Positions 43,886-54,100 of a stretch of DNA of 64,000 nt are shown piece after piece (the first letter of the stretch is position 1; the number at the start of each line of letters is the position of its first letter). The notes under the pieces were generated by a model. The model made no database searches, was not told the DNA's origin, and worked only from the letters and a program-made list of their open reading frames with translations. The DNA lies in NCBI RefSeq assembly GCF_000379765.1, contig NZ_KB903441.1, positions 1-64,000 of the forward strand, in the 5' to 3' direction. This DNA is from Flexithrix dorotheae DSM 6795 (GTDB taxonomy: Bacteria > Bacteroidota > Bacteroidia > Cytophagales > Flammeovirgaceae). The translations under genes were made by a program, and so were the position numbers.

Positions 43886-46054
43886 ATGATTGAAGATAAA
43901 GAACCGAAACCTGAACAACAGCCAACCAAGGCTGAAAATGACAGTAAGGTTGAAGAAAACCTAATGAATCAAGAAACTAATAAGGCCTCCGAGCAGGTTA
44001 ATAAAGAAACTATGGAAAAAAACGATGGATTGGAGGACGATAAAACTTCAAATCAGGAAAGTGAAGAGGGAGCTGCTGGTGAAGAAATAAAGAAACAAAC
44101 TGTAAGCGAAGAACTTAATAAAAAGGCGGAAGAAGATACTGAAGAAAATGTTGCAGCAGAATCTACTGAAGCAACTATAGAGAATAAAGAGGAAGAGACA
44201 CCTGCCCCAATAGCCGGGAAAAATCCAGCCAAGGATCAAGACCAGAATGTGGTATCAGAAGAAAAACCTGGTGATGTAACGGAAGAAAAAGAAGAAGAAA
44301 TTGAGGAGGATGAAGAAGATGAACTTGATCAGTTGGTGGAAGAAGACTTTTCTCAATATTCCATGCAGGAATTCGTGCAATTGAGTAAAAATTTGCTGAA
44401 AGAGGAGGACTTAAGAAAAGCTGATCAGATATTTAAAAAGGCCAGAGTGGAGGTTGAACAACTGCAAGATACTGAAGAAGCGGAGGCCCGCGCCAAATAC
44501 AAGGAGGCCAATAATGGTGAGGAAGAAGGATTTGAATTTAAGGGAGACCCTTTGGCAAAAGAATTCTTTGACAATCATAAAGCCTTACTTCAAAAGAAAA
44601 AATCCTATTACGCCAATCTCAATAAAGAAAGAGAAAATAACCTGAAGGCCAAACAGGATCTGATAACTGAATTAAAAACTTTAGTGGAAGCTACTGATCA
44701 GGCAGGTAGTATGGCTAAAATTAAAAATATTCAGAAAACCTGGAAAGAAATCGGTTCTGTTCCGCAAATTGAAGCAGAAAATCTATATAAAACTTACAGC
44801 GCCCTTTTGGATATGTTCTATGACCAGAAAAGTATAGAATATGACCTAAAAGAACTGGACAGAAAGAAAAACCTGGAGACCAAAATTGAACTTTGCGAAA
44901 AGGCTGAGGCACTTTCGGAAGTTGAAAATATAAATTCTGCCATTCAGCAGCTCAATCAGTTGCATGATGAATACAAGCACACCGGTCCTGTTCCAAAAGA
45001 AAAGCAGGAAGAGGTTTGGGAAAGATTTAAAGCTGCGTCTGACAAACTCTACGACAAGAAAAGGGAGTTTGCAGAAGAATACAAAAAAGTGCTTCAGGAG
45101 AATATGAAGCTAAAGCAGGAACTTTGTTTAAAATTAGAACCGTTCCTGGCTTTTGATTCAGACAGAATTAAAGAGTGGAATGAAAAAACGAAAGAACTAC
45201 TGGCCATTCAGGAAGAATGGGAAGCCATAGGACCACTACCAAGGGAAGTAGCCAAAGATATTAACAAACAGTTTTGGGGTAATTTCAAGGCCTTTTTTGC
45301 CAATAAAAACAAATTCTTCGAAAAACTGGAAGAAACCCGAAAAGAAAACCTTAAAATAAAAGAGGGTTTGTGTGAACAGGCTGAAGCGCTTAAAGACAGT
45401 ACTGACTGGAATAATGCAGCAGATAAGCTTAAGAAATTGCAGCAGGACTGGAGAAAAGTAGGCCCAATTCCTGAAGCTCACCGGGATAGCATTTACGCCA
45501 GATTTAAGGCTGCCTGTGACCACTTTTTCGAAAGAAAAAGAAACAAGAGATCGGAACAGGAGAAAGAGTTTGTAGAGAATTTTGAGAAGAAATTGGCTAT
45601 TTGCAAGCAAATAGAAGAACTGGCCAATCAAAACTCTGAGGATTTTGACAAACTAAATTCCCTAAAAGAAGCGTATATGGCCATTGGTTATGTACCCAGA
45701 AAAGAAATTAATAATATCCTTGAATCTTTTATTTCAGCAATAGATCTTTTCTATCAGAACCTGCCCGGACTTGATGATGATAAGAAGGAGGAATTGAAAT
45801 TAAAAGCACATGTGGATATTTATAAGGAATCGCCAAACCTTCTGGCCAAGCTGAGGAAACAGGAGCAGGGAATCAGGAAGAAGATATCACATCTTGAAAA
45901 TGATATCGCATTGTGGGAAAACAATCTTCAATTTTTTGCCAATTCGAAAACGGCTGATAAATTAAAGAAAGAATTTAGCGAGAAAATTGATGTGGCGAAT
46001 AAAAAATTAATCGATTTAAAAGCTCAATTAAAACTCATACGAAAGATTAACTAG
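43886..46054 (+). CDS. DUF349 repeat protein with acidic N-terminus
   Basis: About 722 residues from ATG 43886. The frame opens at TTG 43850, but that region holds a promoter-like element. Residues 1-150 are a Glu/Lys-rich low-complexity tail. After it come five helical DUF349 repeats, each with a W/Y..xGxVP turn: TWKEIGSVPQ, EYKHTGPVPKE, EWEAIGPLPRE, DWRKVGPIPE and AYMAIGYVPRK. A C-terminal coiled coil follows (about 640-722). No signal peptide, so it is cytoplasmic. The function of DUF349 is not established; long charged repeats suggest a scaffold or RNA/ribosome-associated role. A 17-bp terminator follows. Confidence 0.88.
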   Translation: MIEDKEPKPEQQPTKAENDSKVEENLMNQETNKASEQVNKETMEKNDGLEDDKTSNQESEEGAAGEEIKKQTVSEELNKKAEEDTEENVAAESTEATIENKEEETPAPIAGKNPAKDQDQNVVSEEKPGDVTEEKEEEIEEDEEDELDQLVEEDFSQYSMQEFVQLSKNLLKEEDLRKADQIFKKARVEVEQLQDTEEAEARAKYKEANNGEEEGFEFKGDPLAKEFFDNHKALLQKKKSYYANLNKERENNLKAKQDLITELKTLVEATDQAGSMAKIKNIQKTWKEIGSVPQIEAENLYKTYSALLDMFYDQKSIEYDLKELDRKKNLETKIELCEKAEALSEVENINSAIQQLNQLHDEYKHTGPVPKEKQEEVWERFKAASDKLYDKKREFAEEYKKVLQENMKLKQELCLKLEPFLAFDSDRIKEWNEKTKELLAIQEEWEAIGPLPREVAKDINKQFWGNFKAFFANKNKFFEKLEETRKENLKIKEGLCEQAEALKDSTDWNNAADKLKKLQQDWRKVGPIPEAHRDSIYARFKAACDHFFERKRNKRSEQEKEFVENFEKKLAICKQIEELANQNSEDFDKLNSLKEAYMAIGYVPRKEINNILESFISAIDLFYQNLPGLDDDKKEELKLKAHVDIYKESPNLLAKLRKQEQGIRKKISHLENDIALWENNLQFFANSKTADKLKKEFSEKIDVANKKLIDLKAQLKLIRKIN

Positions 46055-46079
46055 ATTAATCCGAAATCCGATGAGGGAC

Positions 46080-46118
46080 AAAAAAAGGGGCATGTAAACA
46101 ATACATGCCCCTTTTTTT
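46080..46118. terminator. Strong bidirectional terminator
   Basis: GGGGCATGTA (46087-46096) pairs perfectly with TACATGCCCC (46102-46111) over AACAA, extended by seven A-T pairs. It separates the DUF349 gene (+) from the convergent giant T9SS gene (-) and should serve both. Confidence 0.95.
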
Positions 46119-46143
46119 ATGGCTTTTGCTAAAGGATTTCTTA

Positions 46144-49100
46144 TTAATGTTTTACAATCCTTTTTACCAGGTTAAGCGTCTGATCCTCCGAGAAAATTTT
46201 AAGAATATACATCCCTGGATTTAAAATTTCTTCTGGAAGATATAAATCTATTCCACCCTGAGCATCGTCAAAATTAGTGGTACTTGCATATTGCGTTCGG
46301 CCACTGGTATCATAAATTAACACTTTAATTTCCCCTTTATATGCCTTGTCAAAATCTACGAACAACTGATCCTCGAATGGATTTGGGTATACCACTAAGT
46401 TAAACTCAATATCCTCTTCTACTATGGTAAAATTAAGATTATGACTGATTCCCCCTACTTTACTGATTATTCCTTCAGGGGTAACTTTAAGAGAATATGG
46501 CGTGGCACTTAAAGCATAAGTGCCAGGATTGGGCTCCCAAAGCGATTGCTCATCATTTTCAGCTTCACTTAGTAAAAATGGAGCCGATTTGGTTAAAAAG
46601 TTTTCATTATCAAATACAAAACTCACTTCTGAGACAGATTCTGAAGTTACATCGGCTCTTAAACTTATTTTCCTTGTGCCTATTTCCTTAATATTAATAG
46701 TATCACCTTCGGCAACTTCCTTAATGTCCTCTCCAGTTTCCGTATTGATTAAGGTCAAACTTTTCACAGCCATTTCCAAAGGAAGATCTTCCACCTCCAA
46801 AGATAGAGCCATACGGGTACTCCCCCCCTGATCATCATTAGCCAAAACATTAAATTCATAAGTACCAGAAGAATTATAACCTGGACTTAATACTAACTTG
46901 GCACTTCCATTTTTAAAATCGGAAAGTGTTCCGAATGTGGGCATATCTTCCATTTTAAAAGATATTGGATCACCATCAGGATCAGATGCCTCCATTAAAA
47001 TTTCCACTTTTTCACCTTCCTTTAATTGATAAGATGTTTCGAAATCAGCAAATACAGGATTATTATTATTTACATTGGACAGCCTTAATGCCTCTTCGCC
47101 CTGTGGTAGAATTTCAACTGCAGATATCTGATTATACCCTAAAAGGCTTTTTATTTCAAGGCTAATTTCTTCTCCGGTAACCGAAACATTAAAGCTTTTT
47201 ACCATAGCTTTTCCAACACCAGCTTCCTTTACCACATCAAAATTTTGTAAAATTAATTTATTTTGAATTTTCACATTAGCCATCTTAGTTCCTTCATCCG
47301 AAGAATACAAATCAGCAAAATGCAAATGCATGGTATATTTCCCGTTTTCTACAGGAAACTTAAATAATATCGTAGTATCCTGCTCACACCAGATTTCTGA
47401 CTTATAAAGTTCATCGAATTGGGTATTATCAATATCCTCCACCCAATATGCATAAGAATTATAGCCTGTTCCAGACTTGAGCATCGGCATTAAAGGATCA
47501 AACACTTTTCCTTCAAATTCACTTTGTCCTGAGATTAAGCCAGCATCAAATCTATAACTGGACGTAGGCACATTTAAATTTTCAACAAGTACATTGAAAC
47601 TAATCGTAGAAGATCCACCATTGGGTTCTTTTACGGTAATGGTAATATTTGATACCCCTTTTGCCCCCTGTTCAGGAACAATGGTAAGCATATATTTACC
47701 ATCAACCAACTCAATTTTGATATCTTCTTCCTTTATTACCGCCTGATTTTCAGAGAAAATGTCAAAGGAAAGTTTCGAGAAATTATCTCCATAATCAAGG
47801 TCTAGCTCTTCTGGACCAAACTGAGCATTTTGTGCCAAAATCTGGTCACCAATAGGCTTAAGAGCAACTTTATTGGTGATACTAAATGTTTGAATAACTT
47901 CATCAGCGGGAAGGTAATTTTCATTACCCGGAGCAGAGGCTTTAATGGTCACCTCTCCTAATCCGTTAAGGGTAAGCGTATTTCCGTTAAGCGTAGCCGG
48001 CCCCGAAACAACAGTCAGTGTTACTGGTAACCCAGCACTTGATTTAACATTAAGCTTCACGGTCCCTTCCTCCAGTGACCTTGTACCAATTGAGGCAAAG
48101 GTAATCACCTGGTTTTTAGCATCAGGGCTCTCTACAGAAAGAGCCTGAGTGCCTTGTGGCACAATTTCTATTCCTGAGATTTGAGGATAACCATTACCTT
48201 TGTCAATCATCAACTCCATATTTTCATCCAGCACAAGCACATCAAAAGACTTTACCAAAGCAGCATTTCTACCAACTTCTTTAATAATATCAAAATCATC
48301 TAACTTTTTTTCTCCTTCCAGGTAAAGGTCAAAAACTCGATCCCCTTCATTTTCATAATGCCAATCCACAAAATGCAAATGCACGGTGTAGGCCCCATTT
48401 AAAACAGGAAATAAAAATTTTGTTTCTTGCCTCCTACACCACGTTTCAGTTTGATATAACTCGTCAAAAGTAGTATTAGCGATAGATATAAAATTGTCAG
48501 AATCGAGGGCCTCACCAGATGAAAGATAAGGCAGTAGTGGGACAAATAATTTGTTATCATATTCTACACTATCCGATTTCAATCCTGCGTCCAGTCTTAA
48601 GTAGGAAGTTTCTGCATCACCTACAAAAACATTAAAATTAACAGGGTCGGAAGTATCGGTTCCATCTGAAGCTACAATTGTAAGGGTAATATTACCAGTT
48701 TGATCAGTTTCAGGAGTAATTTTTAAAGTCTGTTTCACTCCATTCCCGGAAATTAAAATTTTCTCATCAGAAATTACACTTTGATCTTTGCTGGTTACCT
48801 GGAGGGTTAAACTTCCGCTGTTACTCCCCAGGTACTCAACCTCTACCTCAAGATTTTCAAGTGATCCATTTGTTTTAATGAACTGATTTTTTACTGGTTT
48901 AACGGTTATTTTTTTTTTCACATAAAAGGTCTGTTCTATGTAAGTTGGAGCAAAATTCTTATCTCCATCTTGATTTGCCTTAATAACTACTTTACCAGGT
49001 TCAGTAATTGTAAAAGTATTTCCTGAAAGAGTTCCAGGCCCTGAAACAATAGAAAAAGTAACTGGAAGACCTGAAGAAGAAACAGCATTTAATTTAACCG

Positions 49101-50667
49101 TTCCCCCATTAGCCAACTGTGTTGGAATTGGATCAAAAGTAATTTCTTGTGAAAATTTCCCCTCCTTAAAAGGCCAGACTTTTCCTTCCATTTGACCGTA
49201 CATGAATAATTTACTTGGAATAGTTGCCGCAACTCCACTCCAAGGCTGAAAAGAACCAGTATTAGTCGGATTAGAAGGATATTTTCTGGTTTTTTCTTTA
49301 GCCCTAGTATAAATGGCCTGAACATTTAAATCTTTATAATAGACATTTGCTGTGGATACCCAAACATCCTCAACAAAGTTTCGCCCCCCATTTTTAGTTG
49401 TAAACCCATCAATATTTTCATCTCCCCTCCTCCTTGAGTCTCCATAAGTTCCATCTATAAAAAAAACAAATGCATCAATAGCCTTTTTTAATCCTTTACC
49501 CTTCACTGCTAAATCCTTATACCAGCCCTTTGATTTATTTGCATCTGGGAAAAACAATTTAATATCCTCATCTCCAATAGTATAATCGTAAAGGCTATTA
49601 TCAAATTTCCTTGCATATGCATCAGCCATGGAAATAGCATGATCTACACAAGCTGAAGTATAAGTCCAACCTATCTCAGGCCATGATGATTTACCGCGGT
49701 ACAAATCCGAGTGGGAGCCATCTCCAAAGGTTCCAAATGCGACCCATTCTTTGAATGCTCTTTTCCCATGGTCAATCAGGGTAAGATCATTTAAAAATAT
49801 ACCCGCAAGAAAAGAAAATCTAAAATGTGCACTTCTTCGGTTATTATAAACTAACGATAAATTCCAAGCTTCCGGTCCACCATCCCATAATTGATCACCA
49901 CTTTTTCTATCCTGATAAGCATTTATCTTAGTGTAATCATTATTTTCTCTCCCAGGAAAGGCAGAATTTAAATTAGCCCTATAAACTTCATCAAAGAATA
50001 TAGCAGCATTCAAAAGCCACTTTTCAATTGTATCTTTATCTCCTTGAGAAAAGGAAGGAGAATCTTTAGTATAATCATAGGCTAAAAGCATTTTTGTACA
50101 CCACTCAGCAATAAAAAAACCTGGATTTAAATCGTTAAAACTTTTTTGTCCAGTACACCAAATATTTCTATTTGAAAAATCTAATTGCTTGTTAGTTGCA
50201 TACCACATTAATTCAGTCCGTACAGGATCACTATATTTTCTATCCTTTGTTAATAAATAGACAAATCCCGCATCCATAACACTATTAGCTCCGTGGTTTC
50301 CTTTAGTTTGAGGACGTGGTTCCATATTATCAATTATGGTACGGTCTGAATAGGTGTGCAAATTGGGGACACAGGAAGCTTCTTTCCAGTAATTTGTATA
50401 TCTATCATTTGCAGAATTTTGCACACATCTATTTGCACTAGCAATTATTTTTTCCCACTCCCCGGGAGTATTTATTCCTGCGTCACCAGGAGAATTATAT
50501 AAAGTTTGTCCTGGATCTAAACCTGCTCTTTCTCTCCAAATTTTTATTTCTTCCTGAGAATAGGTCAAACCATTTTGACCAAATAAATTATTTGAAAAGG
50601 TAAGAAATATAAAAACTATTTGAAACTTAAAATAAGTCCATCCAAAGAAATCTACAAAAAATCGCAT
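46144..50667 (-). CDS. Giant T9SS-exported lyase-like protein with malectin-type modules
   Basis: About 1507 residues from ATG 50667 (the frame allows a TTG one codon earlier). A signal peptide covers about 1-31. An all-helical domain at about 32-500 has NPGFFIAEWCTKMLLAYDYTK, YNNRRSAHFRFSFLAG and GDGSHSDLYRG. This resembles the alpha/alpha-toroid alginate-lyase-like fold and is shared with the protein at 51158-55123. Then come an MBG-like repeat (about 505-580), a malectin-like domain (about 690-835), a second MBG-like repeat (about 845-925), a second malectin-like domain (about 1037-1190), a cadherin-like domain (about 1200-1300) and a T9SS sorting domain (about 1425-1507, VYPNPFEDQLFVDFD). 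Probably a surface or secreted polysaccharide-degrading enzyme beside a polysaccharide locus. Catalytic activity is inferred from fold only. Confidence 0.75.
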   Translation of the reverse strand: MRFFVDFFGWTYFKFQIVFIFLTFSNNLFGQNGLTYSQEEIKIWRERAGLDPGQTLYNSPGDAGINTPGEWEKIIASANRCVQNSANDRYTNYWKEASCVPNLHTYSDRTIIDNMEPRPQTKGNHGANSVMDAGFVYLLTKDRKYSDPVRTELMWYATNKQLDFSNRNIWCTGQKSFNDLNPGFFIAEWCTKMLLAYDYTKDSPSFSQGDKDTIEKWLLNAAIFFDEVYRANLNSAFPGRENNDYTKINAYQDRKSGDQLWDGGPEAWNLSLVYNNRRSAHFRFSFLAGIFLNDLTLIDHGKRAFKEWVAFGTFGDGSHSDLYRGKSSWPEIGWTYTSACVDHAISMADAYARKFDNSLYDYTIGDEDIKLFFPDANKSKGWYKDLAVKGKGLKKAIDAFVFFIDGTYGDSRRRGDENIDGFTTKNGGRNFVEDVWVSTANVYYKDLNVQAIYTRAKEKTRKYPSNPTNTGSFQPWSGVAATIPSKLFMYGQMEGKVWPFKEGKFSQEITFDPIPTQLANGGTVKLNAVSSSGLPVTFSIVSGPGTLSGNTFTITEPGKVVIKANQDGDKNFAPTYIEQTFYVKKKITVKPVKNQFIKTNGSLENLEVEVEYLGSNSGSLTLQVTSKDQSVISDEKILISGNGVKQTLKITPETDQTGNITLTIVASDGTDTSDPVNFNVFVGDAETSYLRLDAGLKSDSVEYDNKLFVPLLPYLSSGEALDSDNFISIANTTFDELYQTETWCRRQETKFLFPVLNGAYTVHLHFVDWHYENEGDRVFDLYLEGEKKLDDFDIIKEVGRNAALVKSFDVLVLDENMELMIDKGNGYPQISGIEIVPQGTQALSVESPDAKNQVITFASIGTRSLEEGTVKLNVKSSAGLPVTLTVVSGPATLNGNTLTLNGLGEVTIKASAPGNENYLPADEVIQTFSITNKVALKPIGDQILAQNAQFGPEELDLDYGDNFSKLSFDIFSENQAVIKEEDIKIELVDGKYMLTIVPEQGAKGVSNITITVKEPNGGSSTISFNVLVENLNVPTSSYRFDAGLISGQSEFEGKVFDPLMPMLKSGTGYNSYAYWVEDIDNTQFDELYKSEIWCEQDTTILFKFPVENGKYTMHLHFADLYSSDEGTKMANVKIQNKLILQNFDVVKEAGVGKAMVKSFNVSVTGEEISLEIKSLLGYNQISAVEILPQGEEALRLSNVNNNNPVFADFETSYQLKEGEKVEILMEASDPDGDPISFKMEDMPTFGTLSDFKNGSAKLVLSPGYNSSGTYEFNVLANDDQGGSTRMALSLEVEDLPLEMAVKSLTLINTETGEDIKEVAEGDTINIKEIGTRKISLRADVTSESVSEVSFVFDNENFLTKSAPFLLSEAENDEQSLWEPNPGTYALSATPYSLKVTPEGIISKVGGISHNLNFTIVEEDIEFNLVVYPNPFEDQLFVDFDKAYKGEIKVLIYDTSGRTQYASTTNFDDAQGGIDLYLPEEILNPGMYILKIFSEDQTLNLVKRIVKH

Positions 50668-50917
50668 CAAACTATTATTAGTTCTAAAAAAATCCTTATC
50701 TAAAAACCAAAAATTGTCTCGTAAAAAATAGAGGATATCTGGTGAAGTTGGTAATAATTGTTAACAATAATAAAGCAGTATTAACAATCATTAAATATTT
50801 TTATGCTTACTCACAATAAACATGCTAAATCATCATTGTTAAAAACCATACCAATTAGAAAAACTAAAAAAATATTTTATGTGAATTTTAATAGTTTATA
50901 TTCAAATAGTAATATTC

Positions 50918-50950
50918 GCAAAAATAAGTAAACTATTTTCTATTCTTCAA
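50918..50950 (-). promoter_or_regulatory. Bacteroidota-type promoter of the 46144-50667 gene
   Basis: On the minus strand TTG (50950-50948) is followed after 21 bases by TATTTTTGC (50926-50918), a full TAnnTTTGC match. The leader would be about 240 bases and would contain all three TTGTTAA-type motifs. Confidence 0.6.
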
Positions 50951-51085
50951 TTATTAGATTTTCTTTTTAATTTTTCAGGTTTATAAGGCTTTTAAACAGT
51001 TTAAAATTAATTGTTTACAATTTATACTAACTTGGTTAACAAATTTCCATGGATTATTTGAATTTTTTAATCAAAAGGGGTCAAA

Positions 51086-51119
51086 ATAAAAAGCCACCAA
51101 CTATAATAGTCAGTGACTT
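51086..51119 (-). terminator. Terminator of the 51158-55123 gene
   Basis: On the minus strand AAGTCACTGACTAT pairs with ATAGTTGGTGGCTT through Watson-Crick and G-U pairs. It is followed by TTTTTATTTTG and lies about 40 bases past the stop. Confidence 0.75.
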
Positions 51120-51157
51120 TCCAAAAGTTAATATTAAATGTTTAACCCTATTATTTA

Positions 51158-54100
51158 TTATTCTAAAATAAATCTCTTGACTGTTTTTGTATTTTTAGAA
51201 ATAAAAACTGAAAAATAAAGTCCTGGACCATACTCCTTCATATTTACACTAATTGAAAAAGTACCTTCTGAAAGCTCTTTTGAATATACTTGTTCACCAC
51301 TTGCGTTTAGAATTTTCCAGCTTGCACCTTCACTATTTAGAATTTCCACATCGAAATTAACAAAATCCACAGCAGGGTTTGGGAATACCGTTGCATTAAT
51401 TGTCTCTTCTAAACTTTCTGCATAAATGCTAGAACTATCTCCAAAGCTATTTGCTCCCCTTTTTGCAACAGAATTGACATCAATTACCTCAATATAATCT
51501 ACCAAGGCCCAGTTCAATTTTGACTTGATATTTAATTGGTGTTTTCCACCACTTAAGCTTAAAGCTTCTGATTCCATAGTACCCCAATAACTTTTTCCAA
51601 AATTATTATCCAATTCTGAAACTGAAGATTGGTCACCCACGAAAAGTTTGGTTTCTCCATTAACTTTAAATTCATATCCTTTCTGAAAATATATCATACT
51701 ATTACTTATATCTCCAGATCTTAATCTAACCCTAATTAAGTATTGGCCATCCTTGGGAATTTCAAATGGAATTTTTAATTCATCTTCAACATCATAAAGT
51801 TGAACAGCCTTTGATTTGCTAAGAAATGAAGACTCTTCCGAGGTTTCTTTTACCTCCCCCTTAGTACCACTATTTGTTACCAACTCAAAAGCATCTTCTG
51901 CTTCTATGTATAAGTACAAGTCCTCTTGTGGTGTTCCAATTCCCAATAATTTTATAGTGGCATTTCCTTCCGTTTTATTTGATAATACCTGCAGTTCAGC
52001 TTCTAACTTTCCTTCGCTTTGGGGAATAAACAACACCTCGACCTCTTTAGTCTGTCCAGGTAAAATTTCTCCAGACCAATTTCCAGAAAATGCAGGGTTT
52101 GAAAATAATAACTTTTCAATTTTCAATGTAGCATTTCCATTATTCTCAATTGTCAACAACTGTTTTACAGACTTTTCTATTTCAGTTTCTCCAAAATCTA
52201 ATTTATCCTGCATAACGATACTTACCTTTTCTTTTCCTTTCCCAACAATCTCAACATAATCCACTAATTGCCAGTAATCTAAGGATTGAAGCTCAATATA
52301 GTTATTCCCTTTCTTTAGAGAAACCCAATCTGTACTCATAGTTCCCCAATAAGCAATTCCAAAATTATTATCTTCATTGGAAATAGATTCTAAATCACCT
52401 ATAAATTTTGTAGAGTTACCATTTAGGGTGATGTTATACCCAATTGGCCAATATGAAGTTTTATCTACTCTATTCCCAGACCTTACTCTCACTTTTACTT
52501 GGTACTCACCATCTTCTGGAATATTAAAATTAATTCTCACTTTATCTCCCTTATCAAAAACCTGCACCGCTTTTCCCCCTCCAAGCAAACTAGAAGTATC
52601 ATCACTTATCTTGATATCCCCTTTGCTACCCACATCAGTAGAAATCATATAATTATCTTCCGCTTCAAAAACCATTGAATAATAATGCTCTTCTTCTGGT
52701 TTAAGTCCTTTCCCTGAAATTACCATTTCGTTTTCTCCCGAAGTTTTATCTGATTTTACAATAATTTTCCCAGAATATTCTATTTCCTCTTCAGGTATAA
52801 ACTCTACCTCTATTGAAGTACTTTCTTGAGGATGAATTGAACCACTCCAATTCTGAAATTTAATCCCTTTTAATTCTGAAAAAATATCAGTAACCTTTAA
52901 AGAATGAGTACCAGTATTTTCAATAGTGAAGGTCTTTCTCACAGATTTACCTATTTCAATTTCACCGAAATTTAAGTCCCCACTTAAACTTATTATCTTT
53001 TCGATTTTTTCACTTTCCTTTCCAAAAACCTCCAAGTAGTCAACCAATCCCCAGGCAAACAATGCTTCTACCTCCAAAGAATTGTTTCCTTCCTCTAGTT
53101 TCAATTCTTCAGAATTCATTGTTCCCCAATAGGCAACTCCGAATTTATTATCTTGATTAGAAAGAGAGGACAAATCTCCCTCAAAATCAACCGGAACCCC
53201 ATTTAATAAAAACTTATACCCATTATAAAAATAGCTTGATGGGTTTAATTTGCTTCCAGATCTTAATCTCACTTTGATTTGATAAGTATCCGTTTTATCT
53301 ATTTGAAAATTAATTTTCACCTTATCTCCTTTGTCAAAAATTTGAACCGCTTTTTGTCCACTTAACAATCCTGATAAATCATCACTTATTTTTACCTCAC
53401 CATTTGCTCCAATATTGGTTACCACAGAAAAATCACTTTCCGCCTCAAACCTGCCTTTCACTTCTACTAAAGGAGGTATAGGGTCTTCAGTCTCGGGAGT
53501 TTCAGGAGTTTCTTCTACTGGAGGCTGAGGTGTACCATCATTATATGGCCATACTTTTCCTTCCATTTGTCCAAAAAGGAATAATTTAGATGGGTAGGCA
53601 TATGCACAACCTCCCCATCCATTAAATGATCCATTTGTTGGGTTTGACGGATATGCTATTGTTCCTGATTTTTGTCTTGTATAAATTGACTTAACATTTT
53701 TTGCCCATTCAGGATCTTTTCCATAATAGTAGATATTAGCCTGGCTCACCCAAGTATCATATGCCTTGCTGCTAGTAGAAATTTTTACACCTCCCCAAGT
53801 TCTGGAATTACCATAACTTTGGTCGAAATACCTTACAAAGCTGTTTATTACATTTTTCAGACTCTTTCCATTTACAGCCAGGTTTTTATACCAAGGTTTA
53901 CCTTTTTGTGAGTCAGGGAAAAACTTTTGTAATTCTGTTTCATTTGTTTCATAATCATACAAACTGTTATCATACTTTCTTGCATAAGCATCTGCCATTG
54001 AAATTGCGTGATCAACACAAGCTGAAGTATAATTTATTCCTGTGTTAACCCTGCTACCCCCACCCCCTCTGTACATATCAGCATGGCTACCATCCTTAAA

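Larger units (their letters stand above)
50671..51157. other. AT-rich regulatory region upstream of the giant T9SS gene
   Basis: 487 bases with no gene seen. It holds the terminator of the upstream paralogue (51086-51119), a Bacteroidota-type promoter (50918-50950), and three copies of the motif ATTGTTAA/TTAACAAT at 50757-50768 (as a 12-bp palindrome), 50781-50788 and 50835-50842. Confidence 0.6.
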
